From Bosea vaviloviae (lineage in GTDB: Bacteria > Pseudomonadota > Alphaproteobacteria > Rhizobiales > Beijerinckiaceae), in NCBI RefSeq assembly GCF_001741865.1, contig NZ_CP017147.1:5137001-5201000 (forward strand): 64,000 nucleotides of DNA, given 5' to 3'. The notes beneath the pieces are model-generated. The model made no database searches, was not told where the DNA came from, and saw only the letters and a program-made list of their open reading frames with translations. Below are positions 8,801-17,907 of this stretch, piece by piece. Positions within the stretch are counted from its first letter, which is position 1, and every line of letters starts with the position of its first letter. The position numbers and the translations under genes were made by a program.

Positions 8801-10663
8801 TCACGCCACGCGGGTCTGGCGGCAACTGACCGGCAGCAGCCAGTCGACGGCGCGCGAGGCTGGCACCGCCGGCGAGAACAGGAAGCCCTGGCCAAACGGG
8901 CAGCCCAGCGCCTTCAACGCCTGCAATTGTGCCGCCGTCTCGATGCCTTCGGCGACGATGTCCATGCCCAGGCTCGCCCCCAGGCGCAGGATCGTCTCCA
9001 GGATGGCGCGATCCTGCGCCGAGCTGAGGAAACGCTGCACGAAGGATTTGTCGATCTTGATCACGTCGATCGGATAGCTGCGCAGATGCACGAGCGAGGC
9101 GTAGCCCGTTCCGAAATCATCGAGCGCAACACGCATGCCGCTCTGCTTCAGGCGCTCGAGGATGCGCTTCATCGGGCCGGATTCATCGTCGAGGAAAACG
9201 CCCTCGGTCACCTCGATCTCGATCATGCCGGGCCTCAGGCCCTGCTCGGCGACGCTCTCGATCAGCGTCTCCGCGAAATGATGGTCATGGAGCTGCGAGG
9301 CGCTGAGATTGATCGCGAGGCTGCCGAAATCGAAGCCGGCGCGATGCCAGAGCCCGGCCTGGCGCAAGGCCTTCTCGACCACCCATTTGCCCAGCCGCGC
9401 CGAAAGGTCGGGATCGTTCAGGGCCGCCTGGAAGGCCCCCGCCGCGACCACCCGCCCATCGGGCATGCGCCGGCGCAGGAGCGCCTCGAAACCCGACAGG
9501 CTCTGGTCGGAGAGCTGCAGCTTGGGCTGGTAGTGCAGTTCGAGCTGGTTCTCGATCAGGGCGCGGCCGATATCCCGGATAGTCTCGAAGCGCCGCTCGC
9601 CCTCGCTCTTCATCTGCGGATCGAAGACCCTGAAAGTATTCTTGCCGGCCGCCTTGGCTGCATAGAGCGCGATATCGGCATGGCTGAACAGCTCCGCCGA
9701 GCTCGAGGCGTCGAAGCCTTGCGGGATCGCGATCCCCACCGACGCGCCAAGCTGGAAGACATGCGCGCCCCAGGCGATCGGGCGACGCAAAGCGTCGAGG
9801 ATGCGCTCGGTCAGAGCCTCCGCCTCCAGTCGATCGGAAGCCACGCCCATCAGCACCGCGAACTCGTCGCCGCCGATCCGCGCCACCAATCGCGCCTCGG
9901 CGCAGACGCCGCGCAGGCGCAGCGCAACCTGCTTCAGGCATTCGTCGCCGAGCCCATGGCCGAAGGTGTCGTTGACCTGCTTGAAGCCGTCGAGATCGAC
10001 GAGCAGGAGCGGACCGGCAGGCTCTCCCTTCTGGCCCGACAAGATCGCCTGGAACTGGCTGCGATTGGCGAGCCCGGTCATGAGGTCGATTTCCGCCAGG
10101 AACCGCGTCTTGTCCCAGAGCGCCCGCTCCTCGGTGATGTCCTGCTTCATGCCGAAGATGCGCACCGCGACGCCGTTTTCGCTCTCGACATCGGCGGTGA
10201 GCCGCATCCAACGCTCCTTGCCGAGCGCGGTCGTGATCTTGGCGTCGAGCGTGAAGCCGCCCTGCTCGCGGATAGCCTTGCTGCGCAGGGTCTGCATCGC
10301 GGCGCGCGATTCCGGGTCGTACATCTCGACGATTCTGAGTCGGTCGAGCTTGGAGCCGCGCGGGAGCTCGAAGAGATCGTAGACGGCGTCGGTCCAGCGC
10401 AGGGAATCGGCATCGGTCAGATCACATTCCCAGACGCCGATTTTCGCAGCTTCGGAGGAGCGATCGAAGATCTTCTTGCTATGCGCCAGTGCCTCGTCGC
10501 GCCCGCGCAGGAGCCGGGATGTCTCCTCCACCTCCCACTGCAACCGCTCGACCTGCTCCAGCAGGCGAGCCAGTTCGCCGTCGCGCTGCGTCGTGACGAT
10601 GCCGGACTCGCGCCAGGCCGCGGAACGCGCCGGCTCGGGTTCTGGCAAGGGGTGGTCGCGCAC
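8801..10663 (-). CDS. PAS-GGDEF-EAL cyclic-di-GMP signalling protein
   Basis: 620 residues, apparently soluble. A coiled-coil start (about 25-60) leads to a PAS-like domain (about 65-190, ending GMKQDITEERA), a GGDEF domain with an intact RIGGDEFAVL motif, and an EAL domain with GFEALLRR and DDFGTGYASL. Both active-site motifs look intact, so it could make and degrade c-di-GMP; many such proteins use only one activity. The PAS domain probably senses a small ligand or redox state. No neighbour suggests a target. Confidence 0.92.
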   Translation of the reverse strand: MRDHPLPEPEPARSAAWRESGIVTTQRDGELARLLEQVERLQWEVEETSRLLRGRDEALAHSKKIFDRSSEAAKIGVWECDLTDADSLRWTDAVYDLFELPRGSKLDRLRIVEMYDPESRAAMQTLRSKAIREQGGFTLDAKITTALGKERWMRLTADVESENGVAVRIFGMKQDITEERALWDKTRFLAEIDLMTGLANRSQFQAILSGQKGEPAGPLLLVDLDGFKQVNDTFGHGLGDECLKQVALRLRGVCAEARLVARIGGDEFAVLMGVASDRLEAEALTERILDALRRPIAWGAHVFQLGASVGIAIPQGFDASSSAELFSHADIALYAAKAAGKNTFRVFDPQMKSEGERRFETIRDIGRALIENQLELHYQPKLQLSDQSLSGFEALLRRRMPDGRVVAAGAFQAALNDPDLSARLGKWVVEKALRQAGLWHRAGFDFGSLAINLSASQLHDHHFAETLIESVAEQGLRPGMIEIEVTEGVFLDDESGPMKRILERLKQSGMRVALDDFGTGYASLVHLRSYPIDVIKIDKSFVQRFLSSAQDRAILETILRLGASLGMDIVAEGIETAAQLQALKALGCPFGQGFLFSPAVPASRAVDWLLPVSCRQTRVA

Positions 10664-10750
10664 TATCAGGCTCTTTCAACGGAGTATCCGCTCAGGGCGC
10701 CATGCTAGAGCGCGGTCGATTAAGCCTTTGTTAGCTGCAATGGGGCGGCG

Positions 10751-12301
10751 CTACTCCATCACCATCGCATGATCCTCAGTGGGAGCCTCCTGCCGCTTCG
10801 GGCTGCGCAGCAGGATGACCAGCGGGATCGCGGCCAGGCACAACAACATCAGCAGCTTGAAATCGTCGATATAGGCGATGACCGTGGCTTGCTTGGTGAC
10901 CATTTCGTCGAGCGCGGCGCGGCCGGCGAGCTTCAGCGGATCCCAGGCCTGCTTGATCGCCGGGTTCTCGAAGACGCGATTATAGGGAGTGACGTAGTTG
11001 GCTATCTCCGCGTGGTTGACCTGCGTGTTGCGGGTCAGGAGATAGGCGACGAAGGAAATGCCGACGCTGGAGCCGATATTGCGCGACAGGTTGTAGAGCC
11101 CCGTGCCGTCGCCACGGAACTGCGCCGGCAAGGTCGCGAAGGTCACCGTCGTCAGCGGCACGAAGAGAAGGCCCAGCCCCGCGCCCTGGATGAAGCCCGT
11201 GACCATGATCGTGGTCTGCGAGACATCGGGCGTCCAGCCGGACATATCGTACATCGCCCAGGCGCTGACGCCGAGGCCGGCCGTCAGCAGCAGGCGGATA
11301 TCGACCTTGCCGATCAGGCGCCCTACGAGGAACATGCAGGCCATGGTGCCAAGCCCGCGCGGCCCCATGACGACGCCGGCGGTGACGACCGGATAGCCCA
11401 TCAGCGTCTGCAGATAGGGCGTCATCAATGCCATCGAGGCGAGATAGGTGATGCCGACGACGAAGATGAAGATCATGCCGACGCTGAAATTCCGGTCGAG
11501 GAACAGGCGTGGCTTGATGAACGAGTTCTGCGCCGTGAAGGTGTGAACCACGAGGATGTAGAAGGCGGCGGCGCAGACCGCGGCCTCGATGATGATCTCG
11601 CCGGAATCGAACCAGTCGAGCTGCGCTCCGCGATCGAGGAAGATCTGCAGCGAGGCGATACCGAGGCTGAGCGCCCCGAAGCCGATCCAGTCGAGCTTCG
11701 CGGTGGCGTTGGTGGCGGTTTCCTTGAGGTAGATCGCAACGCCCGTGAAGGCGAGCGCGCCGAGCGGCAGGTTGATGTAGAAGACCCAGCGCCAGGAGAT
11801 GTTCTCGGTCAGCCAGCCGCCGATCACCGGGCCGAGCACCGGGCCGACCATCACCGAGACGCCAAACAGCGCCATCGCCGAGCCGCGCTCCTCGGGCGTG
11901 TAGATATCGAGCAGGATACCCTGGGAGATCGGCACCAGCGCCGCGCCGAAGAAGCCTTGCAGCAGGCGGAAGCCGACGATCTGCGACAGCGACTGCGCCG
12001 CGCCGCACAGCATCGAGGCCAGGACGAAGCCGACGATCGCGGCCGAGAGCACGCGTTTGCGCCCGAAGCGCGCAGCCAGGAAGCCCGAGGGCGGCGTCAT
12101 GATCGCAGCTGCGACGATATAGGAGGTCAGGACCCAGTTGATCTGGTCCGCGCTCGCCGAGACGCTGCCCTGGATATAGGGCAGCGCGACATTGGCGATC
12201 GTCGTATCGAGCGCCTGCATGACCACGGAGAGGATCACGCAGGCGGTGATCGCGCCGCGATTGGCGACGCGGACGAACGCCGGCGCGGCGGGATCAGCCA
12301 T
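10751..12301 (-). CDS. emrB: EmrB/QacA-type MFS efflux transporter (DHA2)
   Basis: 516 residues with about 14 hydrophobic segments, as in the DHA2 family of drug:H+ antiporters. Visible motifs are the early LDTTIANVALPYIQG, the motif after TM2 (GFLAARFGRKRVL), and motif C-like GPVLGPVIGGWL in TM5. It would pair with the EmrA-type adaptor encoded upstream, whose stop overlaps this start by eight bases, and with an outer-membrane channel from elsewhere. ATG 12301 is chosen because it couples the two genes. Confidence 0.92.
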   Translation of the reverse strand: MADPAAPAFVRVANRGAITACVILSVVMQALDTTIANVALPYIQGSVSASADQINWVLTSYIVAAAIMTPPSGFLAARFGRKRVLSAAIVGFVLASMLCGAAQSLSQIVGFRLLQGFFGAALVPISQGILLDIYTPEERGSAMALFGVSVMVGPVLGPVIGGWLTENISWRWVFYINLPLGALAFTGVAIYLKETATNATAKLDWIGFGALSLGIASLQIFLDRGAQLDWFDSGEIIIEAAVCAAAFYILVVHTFTAQNSFIKPRLFLDRNFSVGMIFIFVVGITYLASMALMTPYLQTLMGYPVVTAGVVMGPRGLGTMACMFLVGRLIGKVDIRLLLTAGLGVSAWAMYDMSGWTPDVSQTTIMVTGFIQGAGLGLLFVPLTTVTFATLPAQFRGDGTGLYNLSRNIGSSVGISFVAYLLTRNTQVNHAEIANYVTPYNRVFENPAIKQAWDPLKLAGRAALDEMVTKQATVIAYIDDFKLLMLLCLAAIPLVILLRSPKRQEAPTEDHAMVME

Positions 12302-13529
12302 GGCGCGGCTCTGATTTGCCAAACGGCCAGGACTTTCCAGACGGCCAGGAGGCGAAGCTCGGCAGGCCGCGCGCATGGCCGGTGTCGATGTCGAGCACCA
12401 CGCTCATGCCGGCGCGCAATTGCGGCTTGTCCGCCGGGGTTTCGATGCGCACGCGCATGGCGATGCGCTGGACGACCTTGACCCAGTTTCCGCTGGTGTT
12501 CTGGGCGGGCAGCAGCGAGAAGCTCGCCGCCGAGGCCGGGCTGATGCTGTCGACGACGCCGGTCCAGTCCTGGCCCGGATAGCTATCGACCGCGACCGTC
12601 ACCTTCTGCCCCGGGCGCACCCAGGTGAGTTCGGTTTCCTTGGGGCTGGCCTGGATCCAGACATGGTCGGTCGAGACCAGGCTGAAGGCGTTCGTCGCCG
12701 CGGCGAGATACTGCCCCTTCTGCAGGGACGGCACATTCGTCACGATGCCGTCCATCGGCGCCCTGACCACCGTATGCGCCAATTGGCGGGCGGCCTCGCC
12801 GCGCGCGGCGACGGCGTCCTTGTAGCGGGGATGCTCGGTTGCCGGCGCCTCGGGATCGCCATTGAGATTGGCGCCGATCCCGGCAAGTTGGGTCTGGAGC
12901 AGGGCGAGCTTCTGGACCGCGCCGTCAAGATCATGCTTCGCCTGATCGAAGATCGCCTGCGAGGCATAGGATTTCGTCGCCAGATCCTGCTGGCGCTTGA
13001 ACGCCACCGTATAGAAATCAATGTCGATCTTCGCCTGAACGATCTGGCTCTGCACGCCCTTGTAGCTCGCCTGCAGCGCGGCAATGTCGTTCTTGACGAT
13101 GCCGATCTGCGCATCCGCCCGGTCGAGAGCGAGGCGGAACTGCTGGTCGTCGAGCGTGAACAGGACATCGCCTGCCTTCACGACCTGATTGTCGCGAACT
13201 CCGATGTCACTGACGATGCCGGCGAAATCGGTCGAGAGGCCGACGATATCGGCCTGAACATAGGCGTTCTCGGTCGACATGACCTGCCCGCCGACAACAT
13301 AGAAATAGCCGCCGACGACGAGCGCGACGGGCAGCAGCGCAAACAGCGCCCGCCGCCGCGCACCGGCCCGTTTCGCGGCGACACCCTTGCTGGCCGGCGC
13401 TTCCGCCTGAGGTGTCGCCTCGGCCGAAGGGGCGAGCTTGCTCGCGGCTCGGCGGATCTCGGTCACGTTGCTGGCCGGCGTCGGTTCGTCATTGGCCTGG
13501 GATTCGGACTTCATGGCTGCTTCATCCAT
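12294..13529 (-). CDS. emrA: EmrA/HlyD-type membrane fusion protein
   Basis: About 411 residues: a short cytoplasmic Ala/Ser-rich tail, one transmembrane segment (ALFALLPVALVVGGYFYVV), the biotinyl-lipoyl-like strand pair around VSTENAYVQAD and VVKAGDVLFTLDD, a coiled-coil hairpin, and a beta-barrel region ending near GMSVVLDID. It bridges the EmrB pump to an outer-membrane channel. The start is uncertain (ATG 13529, overlapping the MarR stop, or ATG 13514). The last residues are an 18-bp tandem repeat in frame (SWPSGK, SWPFGK, SEPRHG), unusual for this family. Confidence 0.9.
   Translation of the reverse strand: MDEAAMKSESQANDEPTPASNVTEIRRAASKLAPSAEATPQAEAPASKGVAAKRAGARRRALFALLPVALVVGGYFYVVGGQVMSTENAYVQADIVGLSTDFAGIVSDIGVRDNQVVKAGDVLFTLDDQQFRLALDRADAQIGIVKNDIAALQASYKGVQSQIVQAKIDIDFYTVAFKRQQDLATKSYASQAIFDQAKHDLDGAVQKLALLQTQLAGIGANLNGDPEAPATEHPRYKDAVAARGEAARQLAHTVVRAPMDGIVTNVPSLQKGQYLAAATNAFSLVSTDHVWIQASPKETELTWVRPGQKVTVAVDSYPGQDWTGVVDSISPASAASFSLLPAQNTSGNWVKVVQRIAMRVRIETPADKPQLRAGMSVVLDIDTGHARGLPSFASWPSGKSWPFGKSEPRHG
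12315..12350 (-). repeat. 18 bp x2 tandem repeat inside the 3' end of emrA
   Basis: Units 12333-12350 and 12315-12332 (minus strand, TCCTGGCCGT-YTGG-MAAR). They encode SWPSGK and SWPFGK, and a weaker third unit reads SEPRHG before the stop. This is the only repeat of the stop-anchored group that lies inside the coding sequence. Confidence 0.8.
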
Positions 13530-14013
13530 GGCTGGTCTGCTTGTCCGCACGCGGCGCGCTGCTGCAGGCGGCGGTCAGATTCGATTTCATCGCCCCCAGA
13601 AGGGCGAGAAGATGTTCGCGCTCGGCATCCGAGATTTCGCCGAAGGCTTCGGCCCGGGTCATCTCGCCAATCCCGCGCATCTCGGCGAGCTTCGGCGCGG
13701 CCTTCTCGGTCAGGAAGAGCCGCCAAATCCGCCGGTCCGTCGCATGCGCGCGCCGCTCGACCAGGCCGCAGGCTTCGAGCTTGTCGACGATGCGCCCGAG
13801 CGTGATCGGCTCGACCTCCAGCAATTCGGCGAGCCCGCCCTGCTGAATGCCCTCATTATGGGTGAGATAGGCGAGCACCTGCCATTGCGAGCGCGTCAGG
13901 CCGAGGCTGCGCGCCCGGCCATGCTGCTCGAAACGCTTGCGCAGCAAACGCGCCACATCGTGCAGGAGGAAGCCGACGGATGGCGGCGGATGCCCTGTCG
14001 GGTCATTAGGCAT
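13522..14013 (-). CDS. MarR family transcriptional regulator
   Basis: About 163 residues with a winged-helix domain: LTRSQWQVLAYL, then the recognition region EVEPITLGRIVDKLEACGLVER and the wing ATDRRIWRLFLT. It heads the emrA-emrB operon and is the obvious candidate repressor of it, released by a pump substrate. The start is set at ATG 14013 because a promoter-like sequence at 14030-14058 would exclude the upstream ATGs 14022 and 14028. Confidence 0.88.
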   Translation of the reverse strand: MPNDPTGHPPPSVGFLLHDVARLLRKRFEQHGRARSLGLTRSQWQVLAYLTHNEGIQQGGLAELLEVEPITLGRIVDKLEACGLVERRAHATDRRIWRLFLTEKAAPKLAEMRGIGEMTRAEAFGEISDAEREHLLALLGAMKSNLTAACSSAPRADKQTSHG

Positions 14014-14021
14014 GCTGTTCA

Positions 14022-14058
14022 TAGGCATGCTTATAATATTGACGCCTAGGACTTCCAA
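14022..14058 (-). promoter_or_regulatory. Probable promoter and operator of the marR-emrAB operon
   Basis: On the minus strand TTGGAA (14053-14058) is followed 17 bases later by TATAAG (14030-14035). Overlapping it is an imperfect palindrome bounded by TAGGC and GCCTA (14022-14048), a plausible site for the MarR protein to block its own promoter. Assignment rests on position and symmetry only. Confidence 0.45.
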
Positions 14059-14127
14059 CGGGAGCGATGCGTTTTGTCGCAGCCGACAGCGCAGGGCCGC
14101 CATGCCGCCAGGGCGCGCGGCTGTCCT

Positions 14128-14212
14128 CCCTTCTCCCACCCATCTGGCTTGCCCGAGATGGGCAACTCAAAGTGTCAAAGTCGGCAACAGCCGACTTTGA
14201 TGCGGGAGAAGG
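14128..14212. repeat. Left copy of an 85-87 bp inverted repeat
   Basis: Begins CCCTTCTCCC and ends GGGAGAAGG. Inside are two hairpins, one based on TTGCCCGAGAT and one on AAAGTCGGC/GCCGACTTT. It is the inverted partner of 15871-15957, with one substitution and a two-base gap between them. Confidence 0.88.
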
Positions 14213-14252
14213 AAAAGGAGCGCGACGCCCTCTCCACCATGCACGGACAGGG

Positions 14253-14729
14253 TTACGCGATCGGCAGCCTCAGTGGCGGCAATCTGCGCTGGACGGGAGA
14301 CGACTGGATGATCGACGTGTTCGTCATCGAATAGGGGATGAGCTTGTCGATCAACTGCTCCAGCGCCTCGACAGTCTCGACATGGGCGCGAGCGATGAAG
14401 CAATCTTCGCCGGTGATGCGATCGCATTCGACGATCTCCGGAATCCCCCGAAGGATTTCGGTCACATTGTGAAGCTGGCCGGGAATCGGCCGGATACGGA
14501 GCCAGGCCGCGAGCGGCAGGCCGAGCGCCTTGGGGTTGATCGTGACGGTGTAGCCCTCGATCACGCCGGCCTCCTCCAGCCGCCTGACCCTTTCAGACAC
14601 GCTCGGCGAAGACAGCCCGACGAGACGCGCCAGCTCCGCGATGCTGATCCGCGCATCGGCGGCGAGCGCATCGAGCAGCCGGAGATCCGTCGCGTCCAAC
14701 CCACCATTTTCATATCGAAGGCGCTTCAT
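14253..14729 (-). CDS. Lrp/AsnC family regulator
   Basis: 158 residues: an N-terminal helix-turn-helix (DATDLRLLDALAADARIS, then LARLVGLSSPSVSERVRRLE) and a C-terminal RAM ligand-binding domain (GYTVTINPKALG, DCFIARAHVE). Lrp-type proteins bind amino acids and often control exporters. The divergent EamA gene starts 78 bases away, so this is probably its regulator. ATG 14729 has GGTGA at the right distance; the upstream ATG 14741 has none. Confidence 0.9.
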   Translation of the reverse strand: MKRLRYENGGLDATDLRLLDALAADARISIAELARLVGLSSPSVSERVRRLEEAGVIEGYTVTINPKALGLPLAAWLRIRPIPGQLHNVTEILRGIPEIVECDRITGEDCFIARAHVETVEALEQLIDKLIPYSMTNTSIIQSSPVQRRLPPLRLPIA

Positions 14730-14807
14730 CGAAATCACCATGTATTTGCAAGGAGGAAACGGAAACTCTCCTCGCATCAGGCATTTAACCGAGCGAATTA
14801 TCCTCTC

Positions 14808-15713
14808 ATGATGATGACAAGGGAGCAACTCGTGCCATCATCGAAGCTGACGCTCAATCGAGCCGCTGAAGCCGTCCCGCCTTATGCCTGGTTCGGGGTC
14901 AGTGCCATTTTCCACTATCTCGGGCCCTCCTTCGCCGTGCTGCTGTTTCCAGCGGTCGGAGTTCTTGGCGTGGCGTGGTTCCGGATCGCGTCCGCTGCTC
15001 TCATCTTCGCGCCCTTCACCAAGCCATGGCGAACGATCCGGCAGGCCGACGCGAAGACGAGGCTGCTGCTGTTCGGCCTCGGCGCCTGCCTCGCAGCCAT
15101 GAACACGGCCTTCTATCTGGCGCTCGACCGCCTCCCCATGAGCCTCGTGGCGGCCATGGAGTTCGTCGGCACGATTGCTGTCGCCCTCTACGGGCTGCGC
15201 ACGCGCCGCAACGCCCTGGCGCTGCTTCTGGCGGTGCTCGGCGTCTTCATCATGATCGACTTGAAAGGGTCGACGGACGCGCTGGGCTTGCTCTGGGCAA
15301 GCCTGAATGGAGCGCTTTTCGTGGGCTATATCGTGCTCGGTCACAAAGCGGCGGAGGGCGGAGCGAATGGCGGCGTCGAGCGTCTTGGCGCCGCCATGGC
15401 CATTGCCTTCGTCATCCTGATGCCGGTCGGCTTCAGCGAGGCGGCCAGGGCGTTTGGCGCGCCCAACCTGGTGCTTGCCGGCATCGCGGTCGGACTATGC
15501 TCGTCGGTCATTCCCTACATAGCCGACCAGCTTGCGATGTCCCGCTTGCCGCGTCAGACCTTCGCGCTCTGCCTGGCGATCCTGCCTGCGACGGCAACCG
15601 TCATTGCGGCGATCGTCCTCGCCCAGATTCCAAGCCTGCAAGACATTCTCGGCGTGGCGCTGGTCATAGCCGGCGTTGCGGTCCACGCGCCGCCAAAGGC
15701 GAGCGCGGGATAG
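14808..15713 (+). CDS. EamA/RhtA-type amino acid or metabolite exporter
   Basis: 301 residues and about ten transmembrane segments with two EamA repeats; the second begins near LLWASLNGALFVGYIVLG. It resembles RhtA-like threonine/homoserine exporters (AMEFVGTIAVALYGL; QTFALCLAILPATATVI). The divergent Lrp-type regulator supports an amino acid substrate. Three ATG codons occur in a row (14808, 14811, 14814) without a clear ribosome-binding site, so the exact start is open. The Lrp-EamA pair is framed by inverted repeats. Confidence 0.88.
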   Translation: MMMTREQLVPSSKLTLNRAAEAVPPYAWFGVSAIFHYLGPSFAVLLFPAVGVLGVAWFRIASAALIFAPFTKPWRTIRQADAKTRLLLFGLGACLAAMNTAFYLALDRLPMSLVAAMEFVGTIAVALYGLRTRRNALALLLAVLGVFIMIDLKGSTDALGLLWASLNGALFVGYIVLGHKAAEGGANGGVERLGAAMAIAFVILMPVGFSEAARAFGAPNLVLAGIAVGLCSSVIPYIADQLAMSRLPRQTFALCLAILPATATVIAAIVLAQIPSLQDILGVALVIAGVAVHAPPKASAG

Positions 15714-15732
15714 CCCCTTGGTCAAGCGGGCG

Positions 15733-15957
15733 TGGGCCCTTCTCCCCTCGCGGGAGAAGGTGGCTCGGCGAAGCCGAGACGGATGAGGGGGCGCTGTGAG
15801 CCCTCCGCCTCGCTGAACGCGACGCCAACCGGACAGGGCACGGCGCCCCCTCATCCGGCGCTGCGCGCCACCTTCTCCCGCATCAAAGTCGGCTGTTGCC
15901 GACTTTGACACTTTGGGTTGCCCATCTCGGGCAAGCCCGAGATGGGTGGGAGAAGGG
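15733..15957. repeat. Compound palindromic region, right copy of the 87 bp inverted repeat
   Basis: Contains CCTTCTCCCCTCGCGGGAG followed by GGCTCGGCGAAGCC, an inverted partner of that around 15840-15881, and the 87-bp element 15871-15957 that mirrors 14128-14212. No gene is visible between 15714 and 15983. Confidence 0.82.
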
Positions 15958-15983
15958 AAAAAGAGCGCGGGAGCCACCCCGCC

Positions 15984-17111
15984 TCAGAGCTGGTCCTGAT
16001 AATCCGTCTTCAGCCCATGCTTGCGCGCTTGCTTCTCCAGAGCGAGTTCGATCAGGCGGCTCAGCAGCTCGCGGTAGGGCAGCCCGGAGGCTTCCATCAT
16101 CTTGGGATACATGCTGATCGAGGTGAAGCCCGGCAAGGTGTTGATTTCGTTGAAGTAGAAGTCTCCACCCCGGCGGTCGAGGAAGAAATCGACCCGCGCC
16201 AGGCCGCTGCATTCGAGCGCGACGAAGGCATCATTCGCGAGCTGCCTGACCCGCTCCATTTGCGCCGCGTCGAGCTTGGCCGGCAGATCGACGGTCGCGC
16301 CGTCCTGATCGAGGTATTTGGCCTCGTAGGAATAAAATTCATGCTTGGGGTTGGCGTTGATCTCGCTCGCCACGCTGGTGAACAGCGGCTCGCCCTCGAG
16401 CACCGCCACCTCGATCTCGCGGACATCGATGCCCTGCTCGACCAGGACCTTGAGGTCATAGAGGAAGGCGTCTTGCAGCGCCGCCTCCAGCGCCTCCCAC
16501 TGCTTCACCTTATGCACGCCGACGCTTGAGCCCATATTGCAGGGCTTCACGAAGACGGGCAGCGTCAGCTTCTCGCGTACGGCCTGGACCCAGCGGGCCG
16601 GGTCGCGCTCATAATCGCGCTTCGCCAGCGCCAGATAGGGCAGCACCGGCAATCCAGCGAACAAGGCCAGGCGCTTGGCGATGTCCTTGTCCATGCCGAT
16701 CGCCGAACCCAGCACGCCGGCGCCGACATAGGCGACGCCAGCGAGTTCCAGCGCGCCCTGCACTGCGCCGTCCTCGCAGAGCGGGCCGTGCATCACCGGG
16801 AAGACCACGTCGATCTGGCGCGGATTCGCTGCCGAGCCGGTCACCGGCAGGAGCGCGGCACGCCCATCCGCCTGAGGCGAGAGCCGCATTTCCGGGGCAT
16901 CGCCGAAGATCGGCAGCGCCCGCCCCTTCGCCTCCTCGATGAGGCGCAGGTCGTTCCACTGCCACTTGCCCTGCTTGTCGATGCTGATCGGGATCACGTC
17001 GAAACGGTCCCGGTCGAGATGCTGGATCACCGAGGCCGCCGATTGCAGCGAAACCTCATGCTCCCCGGATTTGCCCCCGTAGAGGACCGCGACTCGGATT
17101 TTCTCTGTCAT
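15984..17111 (-). CDS. ddl: D-alanine--D-alanine ligase
   Basis: 375 residues. This ATP-grasp enzyme joins two D-alanines for peptidoglycan. Seen are the N-terminal VLYGGKSGEHEVSL, VMHGPLCEDGAVQG, the phosphate-binding SIGMDKDIAKRL region, VKPCNMGSSVGV, and the metal-binding end FYFNEINTLPGFTSISMYP. The length matches DdlA-type enzymes. ATG 17111 gives the canonical start MTEKIRVAVLYGG. It is outside any mur cluster and transcribed alone, so it may be a second ligase in this genome. Confidence 0.93.
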   Translation of the reverse strand: MTEKIRVAVLYGGKSGEHEVSLQSAASVIQHLDRDRFDVIPISIDKQGKWQWNDLRLIEEAKGRALPIFGDAPEMRLSPQADGRAALLPVTGSAANPRQIDVVFPVMHGPLCEDGAVQGALELAGVAYVGAGVLGSAIGMDKDIAKRLALFAGLPVLPYLALAKRDYERDPARWVQAVREKLTLPVFVKPCNMGSSVGVHKVKQWEALEAALQDAFLYDLKVLVEQGIDVREIEVAVLEGEPLFTSVASEINANPKHEFYSYEAKYLDQDGATVDLPAKLDAAQMERVRQLANDAFVALECSGLARVDFFLDRRGGDFYFNEINTLPGFTSISMYPKMMEASGLPYRELLSRLIELALEKQARKHGLKTDYQDQL

Positions 17112-17121
17112 GATCCGCGTT

Positions 17122-17161
17122 CTAGAGCATTGCGCGAAAAAGTGGACACCGGTTTTTCTGT
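17122..17161. repeat. REP family A element
   Basis: A single copy upstream of ddl with the core GCGAAAAAGTGGACACCGG followed by TTTTTC, preceded by CTAGAGCATT. Confidence 0.75.
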
Positions 17162-17202
17162 TGCGCCACGCCTGCAAGTCCGGTCGCCGGAGCCTTGCCC
17201 CC

Positions 17203-17907
17203 TTACCCGCGCTTGGGGCTGTCCAGGCCGCGCTGCACCGCCGGCCGCGCCAGGCCGCGCTCGAGCCAGAGCGGCACCTGCTTCAGGCTGGCATAGTCGA
17301 CGAGCTCGCCAGCACCATAGAAGCCGACCAGGTTGCGCACCCAGCCGAGCAAGGCGATGTCGGCGATGCTGTACTCGCTTCCCATGATCCAGTCGCGGCC
17401 GGTGAGCCTGGTCTCCAGCACGCCGAGCAGGCGCTTGCTTTCATTGGCGTAGCGGTCGCGCGGACGCTTGTCCTCATACTCCTTGCCTGCAAATTTGTGG
17501 AAGAAGCCGAGCTGGCCGAACATCGGCCCCACCCCCGCCATCTGGAAGAAGACCCATTGCAGGGTCTCGTAGCGCAGGCCAGCATCGCTCGGGATGAGCT
17601 TGCCGGTCTTCTCGGCGAGATAGACCAGGATCGCGCCCGATTCCCACAGCCCGAAAGGCTTTCCGCCGGGGCCATTGGGATCGATGATCGCCGGGATCTT
17701 GCCATTGGGGTTCAGCGAGAGGAACTCCGGGCCCCAGGTCTCGTTCTTGCCGATATCGATCAGATGCGGCTCGTAGGGCAGTTCGAGCTCCTCCAGCGCG
17801 ATCGAAACCTTCACACCATTGGGCGTCGGCAGCGAATAGAGCTGGATACGGTCGGGATGCTGGGCCGGCCAGCGCTTGGAGATCGGGAAAGCGGAGAGAT
17901 CGGTCAT
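17203..17907 (-). CDS. Glutathione S-transferase family protein (YfcG/YghU-like)
   Basis: 234 residues. The N-terminal thioredoxin fold has LYSLPTPNGVKVSIALEEL, the NPNGKIPAI loop and the glutathione-binding pair ESGAI; the C-terminal helical domain has the SIADIALLGWV N-capping motif. This resembles the YfcG/YghU group, which act as disulfide-bond reductases with glutathione rather than as classical transferases. Transcribed alone on the minus strand. Confidence 0.9.
   Translation of the reverse strand: MTDLSAFPISKRWPAQHPDRIQLYSLPTPNGVKVSIALEELELPYEPHLIDIGKNETWGPEFLSLNPNGKIPAIIDPNGPGGKPFGLWESGAILVYLAEKTGKLIPSDAGLRYETLQWVFFQMAGVGPMFGQLGFFHKFAGKEYEDKRPRDRYANESKRLLGVLETRLTGRDWIMGSEYSIADIALLGWVRNLVGFYGAGELVDYASLKQVPLWLERGLARPAVQRGLDSPKRG

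Noticed and set aside
14128..15957. Composite transposon made by the inverted repeats
   Set aside because: No transposase and no target duplication are visible; the repeats resemble REP-type elements.
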